Shown in pieces: positions 52,271 through 60,826 of a DNA stretch of 64,000 nt. Each line of letters opens with the position of its first letter. Positions within the stretch are counted from its first letter, which is position 1. A program made the translations under genes and the position numbers. The DNA comes from Oscillospiraceae bacterium (lineage in GTDB: Bacteria; Bacillota; Clostridia; Oscillospirales; Acutalibacteraceae), in contig CAJTCU010000009.1 of the NCBI GenBank assembly GCA_910574935.1, forward strand, positions 1 through 64,000, read 5' to 3'. The notes under the pieces are model-generated. The model searched no databases and was not told the origin of the DNA. It worked only from the letters and a program-made list of their open reading frames with translations.

Positions 52271-52282
52271 CTATTTTTTCCG

Positions 52283-54841
52283 CTATTCTTCACACTTTAC
52301 CCGCTCGGTCAGTGACGCTCTGGTGGCGAGCCGGTATGAAAATTCTGCCGCCACACCACCGATGGCAAATAGGAGAAGCAGAATCCCCACCGCGGGCAGG
52401 GATATGGCGGAAACTTTCACGTCGAATACCCGCGCCAGCAGCGCGTTGGATAAAGCTGACCCAACTACAAATGCCGCAAGCCCGAACACCCCGCCCGCGC
52501 TGTTCTCATACACCATCATCCGGCGCAGCTGCCCGCGGGTCATGCCCACGGTCTCCAGCATGGCGAACTCCCTCCGCCGCAGCACCGTGGAGGTGAGGGC
52601 GCTGTTCACCATGTTCATGAGCCCAATTAGGAAGATGATTCCGCAAAGGCTGTAGCCGGTAAGCTGGATGGCCCCCAGCCGTTCCTGCAATGCTTTCATG
52701 TTGGTGAGCTTGCCGCCCACAAGATACTCGAACCTGGTGTCGCCGGAGCCCACGCCGCGCCCCTCTGTCAGGGCCTGAACTTCTTTCAGTAGCGCATCTT
52801 CCATGCCCTCTTTCGCGTTCACGAGTACCGTGAACGCCGGGGCGTCCGGGAACTCCCTCTCAAAGACGCTCTCGGGCAGCAGGAAAAACATTTCCTCCAC
52901 ACCGGCGGAGTTCGCCGTGAGTCTTCCGCAAATCTTTCCCAGCGCCGTCCAGAGGCCGGAGGGCAGCTCCAGGTGAATAACCCGATAATCCTTGCTAAGG
53001 TTGTCTGAGGAGAGCGCGTCTCCGGAGGAAAGGCGCAGATTCAGATAGGCCGTCAGCCCGTCGCTTTCCGTGGAAACACAGAATACGTGCCGGCCGTCGT
53101 ACAGTTCCTCTCCGTCATAGTAAGCTGGATTGAGCCTGTCTTCCTGGGACACGATGATTTCCCGGCAGAGCTCGTCAGGGAGGGAGAGAACTGCGGCTTT
53201 TACACTGCCGGTGTCAAGAATATGCTGGTATTCCTTCCGCACAAAGTCGTATTCCGACCCCGTCATAAAGTCCCTGATTTCCTCCGCCAGCCCGGGGGTG
53301 ATGTCCGCGTCAATCTGTTGGAAGCGCAGGAGCCGCGTTTCCTCCACGTTGTCAGAGCTGGCAAGGCTATCGAGGATATCCGGCTCCACCGCCACGAATT
53401 TTGAGATTTTTGTCAGCTCCTCGGGGATAAGGCCATTGCGGCCCCCGTCCCACAGCCCCAGCTCCACGTCAAACATCCCCAACTGTTTTCCGCCAATCAT
53501 CGTGTCAATTTCCGTGAACGCACCCACTAATATAAACAGCAGCACGGACACCACCGCCGAGAGGGAAGTGACCAGCATCCGGCCACGGCTTCGACGCAGC
53601 CCCGCCATAGCCAGGCTTCTGGGGGAGGCGGGGGCTTCCCTGCGCTTTTCCTTTTTGGGAGCTTTGCTTTCCAGTTCAGCCGAAACCGACTGTATGGGCG
53701 TCATTTTCTTGATACGCGCCAGGGGCCGGAGCGCCGAGAAGAACAGCGTAAACAGCGTAAGCCCCCCGCTGAGCAGGACAATAATCGGGCTGAACCGATA
53801 GGGCAGCACCTCTCCGCTCATGCTCATAAACACAGGGGCGAGCAGCCGGAACCCAATGAAATATCCCAGCAGAAGCCCCACGGGCAGCGCCCCGCAGGCA
53901 ATAAGCCCGGTCTGCATAAGGGTCAGCTTTTTCATCTGCCTATGGGTCATTCCGATGACCTTCAAGAGTCCGAAGGCGCGCATGTCCTGGGTCAGGGCGA
54001 TGGAATAGACATTGTAGATGAGCAAAAACGCCGCAAAGAACAGCACCCCTATCACCAGGAGCATCATCAGGACAATATCCGGCTGGAGGAGGTTGCCCAA
54101 ATCCGCGGCGACAAAGGCGTAGTTGATTTGGCTGCGCCGCTCCTCACCGGGGGTCTCCCACTGTGACAGCCGCTCCACCACTGCGTCCAGCCGCCGGTCT
54201 ATTCCGAAGCTGCTGTGAAACTGCACTATGACGCTCAGTTCCAATTCCTCCGCCACGTGCTCCCCATACAGCGCTACCGCCGGGGGCGGCACGTCCGCGT
54301 CGCTGTGGTAGAAGCCGGAAACGGTGTAGGTTCTCTCCATCGGTTCCGCAACCTTTACGCTCTTAATGAAAAACCGGACCTGGTCGCCAATGGAAAGCGT
54401 GGGGAACACCTCCCGGCAGAGCAGAGTCTCATCCGCCCCTTGGGGGAACCGGCCCTCGGTCAGTGTCATGAACAGGTGGGGGAGAATCTTCTCGCGGTCC
54501 ACAAAAACCATACCAAAGTCTTGCTCTACGTCGTTCGCCTCCGCCGGTTCCACCCAGCGCACAGGCTCAAAGGACATCAGAAATGTCTCCGAAACCTCGG
54601 GGGCTCTTTGAATTTCCTCCCGCAAGGCTTCCCCGGAGATAGAATATCCCATATCAAAAATGGAGGCGTGGATGTCGGAGCCAGACGCCAACATTTTGGA
54701 GAGCTGGATGGAATCCACGAGACAATACGCAATACTAATGACTGTCATGTACAGCACCGCAGCGAGAACTACCGCCACGGCAACAAATGTGGTGCGCATC
54801 CGATGGGAGCTTATCTGCAAGCGTGCAAGCCGGAAAATCAT
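52283..54841 (-). CDS. FtsX-family ABC transporter permease
   Basis: 852 aa. N-terminal helix (about 17-40), a large extracytoplasmic domain, three helices (about 255-390), a second helix and extracytoplasmic domain (about 425-720), and three last helices (about 735-835). Both halves hold an FtsX/MacB core: FLLIYNVYSIALTQDMRAFG with LLKVIGMTHRQMKKL, and MVNSALTSTVLRRREFAMLE with TVGMTRGQLRRMM. This doubled layout is usual for Clostridia permeases adjacent to two-component systems; they export or release peptides/lipids from the envelope. The start overlaps the ATPase gene stop by 4 nt. Confidence 0.93.
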   Translation of the reverse strand: MIFRLARLQISSHRMRTTFVAVAVVLAAVLYMTVISIAYCLVDSIQLSKMLASGSDIHASIFDMGYSISGEALREEIQRAPEVSETFLMSFEPVRWVEPAEANDVEQDFGMVFVDREKILPHLFMTLTEGRFPQGADETLLCREVFPTLSIGDQVRFFIKSVKVAEPMERTYTVSGFYHSDADVPPPAVALYGEHVAEELELSVIVQFHSSFGIDRRLDAVVERLSQWETPGEERRSQINYAFVAADLGNLLQPDIVLMMLLVIGVLFFAAFLLIYNVYSIALTQDMRAFGLLKVIGMTHRQMKKLTLMQTGLIACGALPVGLLLGYFIGFRLLAPVFMSMSGEVLPYRFSPIIVLLSGGLTLFTLFFSALRPLARIKKMTPIQSVSAELESKAPKKEKRREAPASPRSLAMAGLRRSRGRMLVTSLSAVVSVLLFILVGAFTEIDTMIGGKQLGMFDVELGLWDGGRNGLIPEELTKISKFVAVEPDILDSLASSDNVEETRLLRFQQIDADITPGLAEEIRDFMTGSEYDFVRKEYQHILDTGSVKAAVLSLPDELCREIIVSQEDRLNPAYYDGEELYDGRHVFCVSTESDGLTAYLNLRLSSGDALSSDNLSKDYRVIHLELPSGLWTALGKICGRLTANSAGVEEMFFLLPESVFEREFPDAPAFTVLVNAKEGMEDALLKEVQALTEGRGVGSGDTRFEYLVGGKLTNMKALQERLGAIQLTGYSLCGIIFLIGLMNMVNSALTSTVLRRREFAMLETVGMTRGQLRRMMVYENSAGGVFGLAAFVVGSALSNALLARVFDVKVSAISLPAVGILLLLFAIGGVAAEFSYRLATRASLTERVKCEE

Positions 54842-55521
54842 TTTGCCACCTCCCCGCTGTCGGACACAATGCGCCCATCTTCAATACGGATGCGCCGGGC
54901 GGTCATCTGCGCCAGCTCCTCGTTATGGGTTATCATTAAAATGGTCTGGGAGAACTCCCGGTTCAGCTTCTCCAAAAGGAGCATAACCTCCAGGCTGGTC
55001 TTGCTGTCCAGGTTTCCGGTGGGTTCGTCCGCGAGAACGATGTGGGGCTTTGTGGCCAGCGCCCGGGCAATCGCCACCCGCTGCTGCTGTCCGCCGGAAA
55101 GCTGGGAGGGCAGGGCATACCGTTTTTCGTAAATGCCAAGAGTGGAGAGAAGCTGCCCGGTTTCCTCCCGGTTGGCCTTCAGCTTATCCAGCCCCATGGG
55201 CAGCACCACGTTCTCCCAGACGTTCAGGCCGGGGATCAGGTTGTAGCTCTGGAACACAAAGCCGATATAGCGCCGCCGGAAAACCGTCAGCGGGTCGGGG
55301 GCAAGAGAGTAGAGGTCTGTGCCGTCGATGGTCACGGTACCCTCGGTGGGGACGTCGATGCCCCCCAGCAGGTGCAGAAGCGTACTCTTGCCGCTGCCAC
55401 TGGAGCCTACCACAGAGACAAATGCCCCCCGCTCCACAGACAGAGTTAATCCGTCCAACGCCCGCAGCGCGTTCTCTCCGCTTCCAAAAATCTTTGTCAG
55501 TTGATTCGTTTGTATGAGCAT
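54838..55521 (-). CDS. ABC transporter ATP-binding protein (MacB/LolD/Bce type)
   Basis: 227 aa. Walker A GSSGSGKSTLLHLLGG (about 37-52), Q loop FVFQSYNLIPGLNVWENV, signature LSGGQQQRVAIARAL, Walker B HIVLADEPTGNLDS. This is the subfamily that drives FtsX-type permeases. It probably energises the permease encoded immediately after. An RBS GGAAAGGAG precedes the start. Confidence 0.96.
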   Translation of the reverse strand: MLIQTNQLTKIFGSGENALRALDGLTLSVERGAFVSVVGSSGSGKSTLLHLLGGIDVPTEGTVTIDGTDLYSLAPDPLTVFRRRYIGFVFQSYNLIPGLNVWENVVLPMGLDKLKANREETGQLLSTLGIYEKRYALPSQLSGGQQQRVAIARALATKPHIVLADEPTGNLDSKTSLEVMLLLEKLNREFSQTILMITHNEELAQMTARRIRIEDGRIVSDSGEVAK

Positions 55522-55614
55522 AATTACGCTCCTTTCCGGTTAATGTGCTTATTATAACAAACGAATCTTTCCAGACCGCAACGAAGTCTTTCACTTTTGA
55601 AAGAATCATAATTT
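55522..55614 (-). promoter_or_regulatory. Promoter region of the ABC genes, probably activated by the response regulator
   Basis: On the minus strand TATAAT (55556-55551) has no good -35 match (TTGCGG at 19 nt or GCGGTC at 17 nt). Upstream lie an imperfect palindrome CTTTCAAAAGTGAAAG and two copies of GATTC-T/GTT-type blocks. Weak -35 plus repeats is what is expected for a promoter that needs the adjacent regulator. Binding is inference. Confidence 0.5.
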
Positions 55615-56568
55615 TTATTTGGTTGGCAGAAAGATACTGAACTGACACCCCGCGCCCTCGCGATTCTGACAGAATACCCGCCCGTTCTGGGCCTGCACGA
55701 TCATCCGGCAGAGGGTGAGGCCAATCCCCACGCCGGAAGCGTTCCGGGTGGTTTTACCGCGATAGAACCGCTTCCAGATCTCGGGCAGCTCCTCCTCTGA
55801 GATTCCTGGGCCTTCGTCCAAAATGTCCAGCCGGATGTAGGCGTCATATCTCTGGGCCGTGACCACGATTCTCGAATTTCCCGGCGCGTATTTCACGGCA
55901 TTATCCAATATGGTCCCCACCGCCTCCGCAGTCCAACGCAGGTCAAATAGCGCGATCAGTCCTTTAGGGATTTCCGCAGAAAGAACCAGGCCTTTTCTCT
56001 CGGCTTCAGGCACAACGGCCGACAGCGCCTGGGCTGCCAATGTTTCCACCAATTCTTGGACCGGGTGCACATTTTCTGCAATCAGCCCTCCCTCACACCG
56101 GGAGAGCTTCACCAAAGCCTCCAAAAGAAACCGTAGCTTTTCTATCTGTTGTCCGATCGCCGCCGATTCTGGAGAGGCCGGCAGTAATTCGGCATACATG
56201 GCGGCAGCGGTTAGCGGCGTCTTGCATTGGTGTGCAATGTCGGAAACCAGCGCGGCAAGATTACGGTAACTCTCTGTAACACGCTGGTCCCGGGCTTCTT
56301 CTTCGCTGCGCTTTAGCTTCAGCTGCCGTGCAATGGGCGCAAGCTCACTCTCCTTCACCGCAAAATCGTCTTTGCCCTCCAGCGCTTTTTGCACATCGTC
56401 AAGTAGCTTTTTCCGATGGTTTTTCTCATGCAGAACACCCCCCGCGGCAACAAGCCCTGTGAATATTCCATAGCAGACGGTCGGCCATATGCTGCCTATA
56501 TAAAGGCTGTTCACAAAACAGAACGCCAGGGTGAGAAGGATCCAAAACACCAGAAAAAGCAGCGTCAT
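55615..56568 (-). CDS. Sensor histidine kinase of the ABC-linked two-component system
   Basis: 317 aa. Two short membrane segments at the N terminus (about 2-20 and 25-45) with almost no external loop, as in intramembrane-sensing (Bce-like) kinases. The phospho-acceptor is in LVSDIAHQCKTPLTAAAMY. N, G1 and G2 boxes are DNAVKYAP, DEGPGIS and GVGIGLTL. The start overlaps the response-regulator stop by 4 nt. It probably detects transporter activity and not a ligand directly; this is family knowledge. Confidence 0.93.
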   Translation of the reverse strand: MTLLFLVFWILLTLAFCFVNSLYIGSIWPTVCYGIFTGLVAAGGVLHEKNHRKKLLDDVQKALEGKDDFAVKESELAPIARQLKLKRSEEEARDQRVTESYRNLAALVSDIAHQCKTPLTAAAMYAELLPASPESAAIGQQIEKLRFLLEALVKLSRCEGGLIAENVHPVQELVETLAAQALSAVVPEAERKGLVLSAEIPKGLIALFDLRWTAEAVGTILDNAVKYAPGNSRIVVTAQRYDAYIRLDILDEGPGISEEELPEIWKRFYRGKTTRNASGVGIGLTLCRMIVQAQNGRVFCQNREGAGCQFSIFLPTK

Positions 56569-57227
56569 CCCCTATCACCTACCCACATATATCCCAGCCC
56601 GTAAATAGTACTGATGCTTTTCTCACCTAACCGCCCCCGCAACCGGCTAACCGCAACAGACAACGCGTTTTCGTTCAGTTCCTCGCCGCCCTCCCAGAGA
56701 GCGTCCGTTAGTACCGCCCGAGACAACACATTGCCCGCATTTTTCACCAGTACCGCCAGCAGCTTGTATTCCGTGGAACCGAGATACACCTTTATACCGT
56801 CTACAAAAAAATCCAACGATGTAAAATCGAACCGATACCGTCGGTCCACATACAGATCACTTCGCTTTTCCGTGCGTTCCAGCAGGGCGGCGATCCGCTC
56901 CCGCAGCACCATCAGGGAGAAGGGCTTCTTTACGTAATCGCAGGCTCCGGCGCGAAAGGCGGCCACCTCGTCGATTTCTGAATCCCGCACGGTGAGGAAA
57001 ATTACCGGGATCGTCATTTTGCTCATGAGCTCCCGGCAGAAGTCGATGCCGTTGCCGTCGGGGAGGTTGCAGTCGAGAAGCAATAGATTGAACCGCTCGT
57101 TCTCCAGCCGCCGCCTGGCAGAGGCTAAGTCCTTCGAACCCACCGTGTCCAACATGTCAGAAGAAAGCGACTGACAAAGGCCTATGCGAATGGCCTCGTC
57201 ATCTTCAACGATTAGGATTTTTTTCAT
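56565..57227 (-). CDS. OmpR/PhoB-type response regulator
   Basis: 220 aa. Receiver domain with acidic pair EDDEA, phosphorylated Asp in LLLLDCNLPDGNG, Thr/Lys in FLTVRD and YVKKPF. The C-terminal winged helix contains LGSTEYKLLAVLVKNAGNVLS and SVAVSRLRGRLGE. It should regulate the ABC genes downstream. Upstream, TGATCA occurs twice 9 nt apart (57268 and 57277), and small element copy 2 lies 90 nt upstream. Confidence 0.95.
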   Translation of the reverse strand: MKKILIVEDDEAIRIGLCQSLSSDMLDTVGSKDLASARRRLENERFNLLLLDCNLPDGNGIDFCRELMSKMTIPVIFLTVRDSEIDEVAAFRAGACDYVKKPFSLMVLRERIAALLERTEKRSDLYVDRRYRFDFTSLDFFVDGIKVYLGSTEYKLLAVLVKNAGNVLSRAVLTDALWEGGEELNENALSVAVSRLRGRLGEKSISTIYGLGYMWVGDRG

Positions 57228-57317
57228 GTGTTTTCTCCTTGCTTTGTAACATCATTTCGCCCTGCGCTGATCAAGCTGATCAATGGATTTAAACTTTTAC
57301 GTCTTTTGTCCATTTTC

Positions 57318-57497
57318 TTAAGGCAATACCGCAGAATTCTAAGTACCGTATTGGGCAGTCAGATTTTTCTTCAGAGTGTACAGATTGAGCGCCGTCCATC
57401 TCACCATTGACAAGCGAAAGCTGTGCGCTATCACGGAAAATCTGCAAGCAAGACGGTGCTTAAGGCACCAGCCGCGAATGGTGCGGTGTTGCCTTAA
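57318..57497. mobile_element. Small inverted-repeat element, family 1, copy 2
   Basis: TTAAGGCAATACCGCAGAAT at the left and GGTGCGGTGTTGCCTTAA at the right. Nearly the same as copy 1 throughout, including AAGCGAAAGCTGTGCGCTAT in the middle. It lies upstream of the response-regulator gene and may carry or displace its promoter. Confidence 0.8.
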
Positions 57498-57644
57498 ATT
57501 CGCGCTACTAGCAATTATGCCGCTATTCAGTGGAAAATCCAGGTGGGAGTTTGGGTCTTAAGACTTGTTCGAAGATGGAACCAACGATATGCCTTTTCCT
57601 TGCAGAAGAAGCATTGGGCGAACACAATCTTTCCTTGTTCGGGA

Positions 57645-57685
57645 TTAGGCTCTGTTTGAAAAATCGAAAACGCCGCCTTTTGCCC
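57645..57685. repeat. Solo end of small element family 2, in a gene-free gap
   Basis: TTAGGCTCTGTTTGAAAAAT and CGAAAACGCCGCCTTTTGCC match the ends of the element at 51199-51362. No partner end was found nearby. The surrounding 57498-57784 has no supported gene. Confidence 0.55.
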
Positions 57686-57784
57686 AGAAGAGGCCACTTT
57701 CTACGCATTCAAAATCCTTTGGGACCGACAAAAACATAGTAAATCCGCCGACCGTTCTCTATACTCTTAGCTTTTAGTAAACCC

Positions 57785-58687
57785 TCAAGAATCCCTTTCC
57801 TCTAGAAAGGCCTCTACCGCCTGAGCAGTAGGGATGGACGGCAGTGCGCCGGGAACGGAGATGGCTAACGACGACGCGTGAGAAGCCCGCTTTAGCGCAG
57901 CTTCTGGCTGCTCGCCGGCTAAAACCGCTGCCAAAAAATACCCCAAAAAGGTATCTCCCGCAGCAGTAGTGTCTACCACCGAAATAGGAACCGCTATGCA
58001 CCGGCAGCATTGCTCTTTGTCCGCATAAACCGACCCCTCTCCACCTAAGGTCAGTACCACCTTCATATGGGGGTACCGGGCCAGCAGTGCGCTGGCCACC
58101 TCTTGGGGATCCGTCTTTCCGGTAAAGCCCTCCCCCTCGATCTCATTGAGGATAAGCCAGGTCACGCCGGACAGGTCGCAAGCCAAAAGCTCTGGATCAA
58201 TGGGCGATGGGTTTAGGGCCACCCGCATCCCCCGGCGGCTGGCAGCTTTCAACAAATAAGGAAGGTGAGAAATTTCGTTCTGGCAGACTAGCACGTCCTC
58301 TGGGAAAAAGTGTTCCAAAACCGCGTCTATCTCCTCTTGGGTAATCTCTTGATTAGACCCTCCGTCCAGAACAATGCAGTTCTCGCCAGAGTCTGCCCGC
58401 TGAATCACAGCGCTGCCGGTCCTGCCCAAAGAGGACAATAAATAGCGGCAGTCGGCCCCGTTCTCTTCCAGAGCAGCCCGAAGGGGTTCGCCGCCGGTTC
58501 CCAACTTCCCGGCATGGTACACCTGGCAGCCTGCCCGAATCAGGGCAATGGTCTGGTTGAACCCCTTTCCCCCACAAAAGCTCTCTACCTTTTGGGCAGA
58601 GATGGTTTCTCCCGGCCGGGCAATATGAGGCACGCTGAGAACGGTATCTAGGTTTAACGAGCCAAAGTTAATAATTTGGGCCGACAT
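57785..58687 (-). CDS. PfkB-family sugar kinase (ribokinase-like)
   Basis: 300 aa from the ATG at 58687 (AGGAGG 8 nt upstream); the longer frame runs through the inverted-repeat element and is not used. PfkB signature 1 is around GGKGFNQTIALIRAGC, and signature 2 is DTTAAGDTFLGYFLAAV with the catalytic Asp. GGEGSVYADKE is the ATP-site strand. Closest to ribokinases in overall pattern; the sugar is not certain. No transporter is adjacent. Confidence 0.88.
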   Translation of the reverse strand: MSAQIINFGSLNLDTVLSVPHIARPGETISAQKVESFCGGKGFNQTIALIRAGCQVYHAGKLGTGGEPLRAALEENGADCRYLLSSLGRTGSAVIQRADSGENCIVLDGGSNQEITQEEIDAVLEHFFPEDVLVCQNEISHLPYLLKAASRRGMRVALNPSPIDPELLACDLSGVTWLILNEIEGEGFTGKTDPQEVASALLARYPHMKVVLTLGGEGSVYADKEQCCRCIAVPISVVDTTAAGDTFLGYFLAAVLAGEQPEAALKRASHASSLAISVPGALPSIPTAQAVEAFLEERDS

Positions 58688-58719
58688 AAAAACGCCTCCT
58701 GAATTTTGATCGGGTTTTA

Positions 58720-58902
58720 TTAAGGCAACACCGCACAAAGATTGTGCGCGAGATGCGCAGTCAATTTTTTCGTCAGAGTGTACCGATTTGAGCGCCGCCA
58801 AATCTGGCGGTTGGCAGGCGAAAGCCGTGCGCTCTGACAGGAAAAGCGCTAGCAAATCGTGTGCAGAATCCGCAGGCCGGTCCTTGTGCGGTGTTGCCTT
58901 AA
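58720..58902. mobile_element. Small inverted-repeat element, family 1, copy 3
   Basis: TTAAGGCAACACCGCACAAA at the left and CTTGTGCGGTGTTGCCTTAA at the right (about 20-bp inverted repeat). The interior is more diverged from copies 1 and 2 but keeps TTGAGCGCCGCC and GCGAAAGCCGTGCGCT. It ends 33 nt before the ribokinase start, so the kinase must be read from within or beyond it. A TTGACT box near its left end points outward toward the kinase. Confidence 0.8.
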
Positions 58903-58982
58903 TAATTATGAGTTTATCTCTTCACTAAGGCTTTGTCAAGAGGCGGAAATCCCCTTTTCACTGCCCCAGTCGGAAAAAGGAC

Positions 58983-59012
58983 TTGACTTGAGCTTACTCT
59001 AAATCATATAAT
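58983..59012 (+). promoter_or_regulatory. Promoter of the aldo/keto reductase gene
   Basis: TTGACT (58983-58988) and TATAAT (59007-59012), 18-nt spacing, 30 nt before the ATG. Confidence 0.8.
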
Positions 59013-59042
59013 TTATAAAAAAGTACAGAGAGGAGTTCTGTT

Positions 59043-60164
59043 ATGAAAAAATTAGGATTTGGTTTAATGCGGCTGCCTACCAACAGCCCCGCTAATGCCG
59101 GGGACATTGACCTAGAACAGGTAAAGCAGATGGTGGACCTTTTTATAGAAAGGGGCTTTACTTACTTTGACACTGCCTGGATGTACTGTGGCTTTCAGAG
59201 CGAGCCCACTGTTAAAAAAGCACTGGTGGAGCGCTACCCCCGGGATAGCTTTACCCTAACCACCAAGCTGCACTCCGGCTTCTTCAACTCTTTGGAGGAA
59301 CGGGACAAGGTGCTGGAAGAACAATTAGAAAAAACCGGCGCCGGGTATTTTGACTACTATATGCTCCACGGCATTGAGCCGAGCAGCTATCCAAAATATG
59401 AGCAGTTCGATTGCTTTCGCTGGCTACAGGAAAAGAAAGCCCAGGGGGTGGTCCGGTCCATTGGCATTTCCTTCCATGGTCCGGCGGAGCTGCTGGACGA
59501 AATTCTTACCAAATACCCCTTCCTGGAGTTTGCCCAGCTGCAAATTAACTACCTAGACTGGGAAAGCCAGTGGGTACAGTCCCGGCTATGCTATGAAGTG
59601 GCTGTAAAACATAACACGCCCATTATTGTGATGGAGCCTGTAAAGGGTGGTACCCTGGCAAAGGTACCCGCCCAGGTGGAGCAGTTGTTCCAGACCTACA
59701 ATCCTAAGGCTTCCCCCGCCTCCTGGGCCATTCGCTTTGCCGCTGGTCTGCCGGGGGTCAAGATGGTGCTCTCTGGCATGAGCCGCCTAGACCAGATGGA
59801 GGACAACCTAAGCTATATGGAGGATTTTCAGCCTCTCAACGACCAGGAGAAAGCCCTGGTGGCCAAAGCAGCGGAGATTATCAACAGCCAAATTGCCGTG
59901 CCTTGCACCGGTTGCTCTTACTGTACCGAGGGCTGCCCCCAGAAGATTGCTATTCCCCAATATTTTTCTCTTTATAATGAGGATATGCGGGAACATCTGG
60001 AGGAAAAAGGCTGGACCGCAAACTTTAATGTTTATAAGAATTTGGCCAGAACCTTTGGAAAGGCCGCGGACTGCATTGCATGTGGCCAGTGCCAGGAGAT
60101 GTGCCCCCAGCATCTGCCTATTATCGACTACTTAAAGGATGTCTCAGCGCATTTTGACCGCTAA
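59043..60164 (+). CDS. Aldo/keto reductase with C-terminal ferredoxin-like domain
   Basis: 373 aa with GAGAGGAG upstream. The barrel begins LGFGLMRLP, with catalytic Tyr in TYFDTAWMYCG, Lys in LTTKLHSG and His in DYYMLHGIE. The C-terminal hundred residues hold two [4Fe-4S] motifs, CTGCSYCTEGCP and CIACGQCQEMCP. This fusion class is widespread in anaerobes and probably couples ferredoxin-like electron transfer to reduction of a carbonyl compound; the substrate is unknown. Confidence 0.94.
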   Translation: MKKLGFGLMRLPTNSPANAGDIDLEQVKQMVDLFIERGFTYFDTAWMYCGFQSEPTVKKALVERYPRDSFTLTTKLHSGFFNSLEERDKVLEEQLEKTGAGYFDYYMLHGIEPSSYPKYEQFDCFRWLQEKKAQGVVRSIGISFHGPAELLDEILTKYPFLEFAQLQINYLDWESQWVQSRLCYEVAVKHNTPIIVMEPVKGGTLAKVPAQVEQLFQTYNPKASPASWAIRFAAGLPGVKMVLSGMSRLDQMEDNLSYMEDFQPLNDQEKALVAKAAEIINSQIAVPCTGCSYCTEGCPQKIAIPQYFSLYNEDMREHLEEKGWTANFNVYKNLARTFGKAADCIACGQCQEMCPQHLPIIDYLKDVSAHFDR

Positions 60165-60229
60165 TTCTTACCGGATAAACTAAGGAACGGCATCGCCCGC
60201 AGGCCACGCCGTTTCTGAAACAGTTCTAT

Positions 60230-60265
60230 AGGGGGCCAGGCCTTCCAAGGTCCGGCCCTCTTTTA
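60230..60265 (+). terminator. Terminator of the aldo/keto reductase gene
   Basis: Arms GGGGCC.GGCCTT and AAGG.CCGGCCCT followed by CTTTTAT. Confidence 0.8.
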
Positions 60266-60278
60266 TGTTCTCTCACCC

Positions 60279-60785
60279 TCACAATGCCAGCTTGAATTTC
60301 AAAAGGGTGTAGGCCTGGCCATCATGAGGCCGGGTCATGGGCTCTTGGCTGACCAACGTAAAGCCCGCGGCCTTTGCAAGGGCAATGGATGCAGTGTTCT
60401 CCTCCCAGGTGGAGTAGAGGAATCCCCGAGCACCCAGCCTCTTAGCATATGCCAAGAGGCATTGTACGATCTGTTTTCCAAAGCCCCGGCCTACAAAGTC
60501 TGGCCCCAGGCAGATACCCACCTCCTGCCAGGTATCTGGGCCCACCTGTTCTACTCCGGCAAACCCAATGGCCTGGTGGGTAGAACGTAAATACACAATA
60601 TAGGTGTCGTGGCTCTTTTGGAACTCGATAGTCCGGCGCATTCGCTCCTTTGCTTCTGCCTCATTGAGACTAATCTGGGGCAGCATATAGCGGAAGCTCT
60701 CCGGGCGGCTCCAAACATTGCTGTACATGGCCTGCCAGTCCTCCTGTCGGCCTTTGTCCAAAATCAGGTCTTTGGTTTCTAACAT
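60279..60785 (-). CDS. GNAT N-acetyltransferase (RimJ/RimL type)
   Basis: 168 aa from the ATG at 60785 (AAAGGAG). ETKDLILDKGRQEDW at the start, acetyl-CoA loop LGPDFVGRGFGKQIVQCLLAY, end NTASIALAKAAGFTLV. Substrate unknown. It follows the ABC-2 permease genes by 41 nt and may share their transcript. Confidence 0.9.
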   Translation of the reverse strand: MLETKDLILDKGRQEDWQAMYSNVWSRPESFRYMLPQISLNEAEAKERMRRTIEFQKSHDTYIVYLRSTHQAIGFAGVEQVGPDTWQEVGICLGPDFVGRGFGKQIVQCLLAYAKRLGARGFLYSTWEENTASIALAKAAGFTLVSQEPMTRPHDGQAYTLLKFKLAL

Positions 60786-60826
60786 GACGATTTCTCCTTT
60801 CAGCAATATTGTGCGGTCCCACATTC

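Noticed and set aside
54215-55132. A 305-codon plus-strand frame opposite the ABC genes
   Set aside because: It is an antisense shadow spanning the junction of permease and ATPase genes with family-typical motifs on the other strand.
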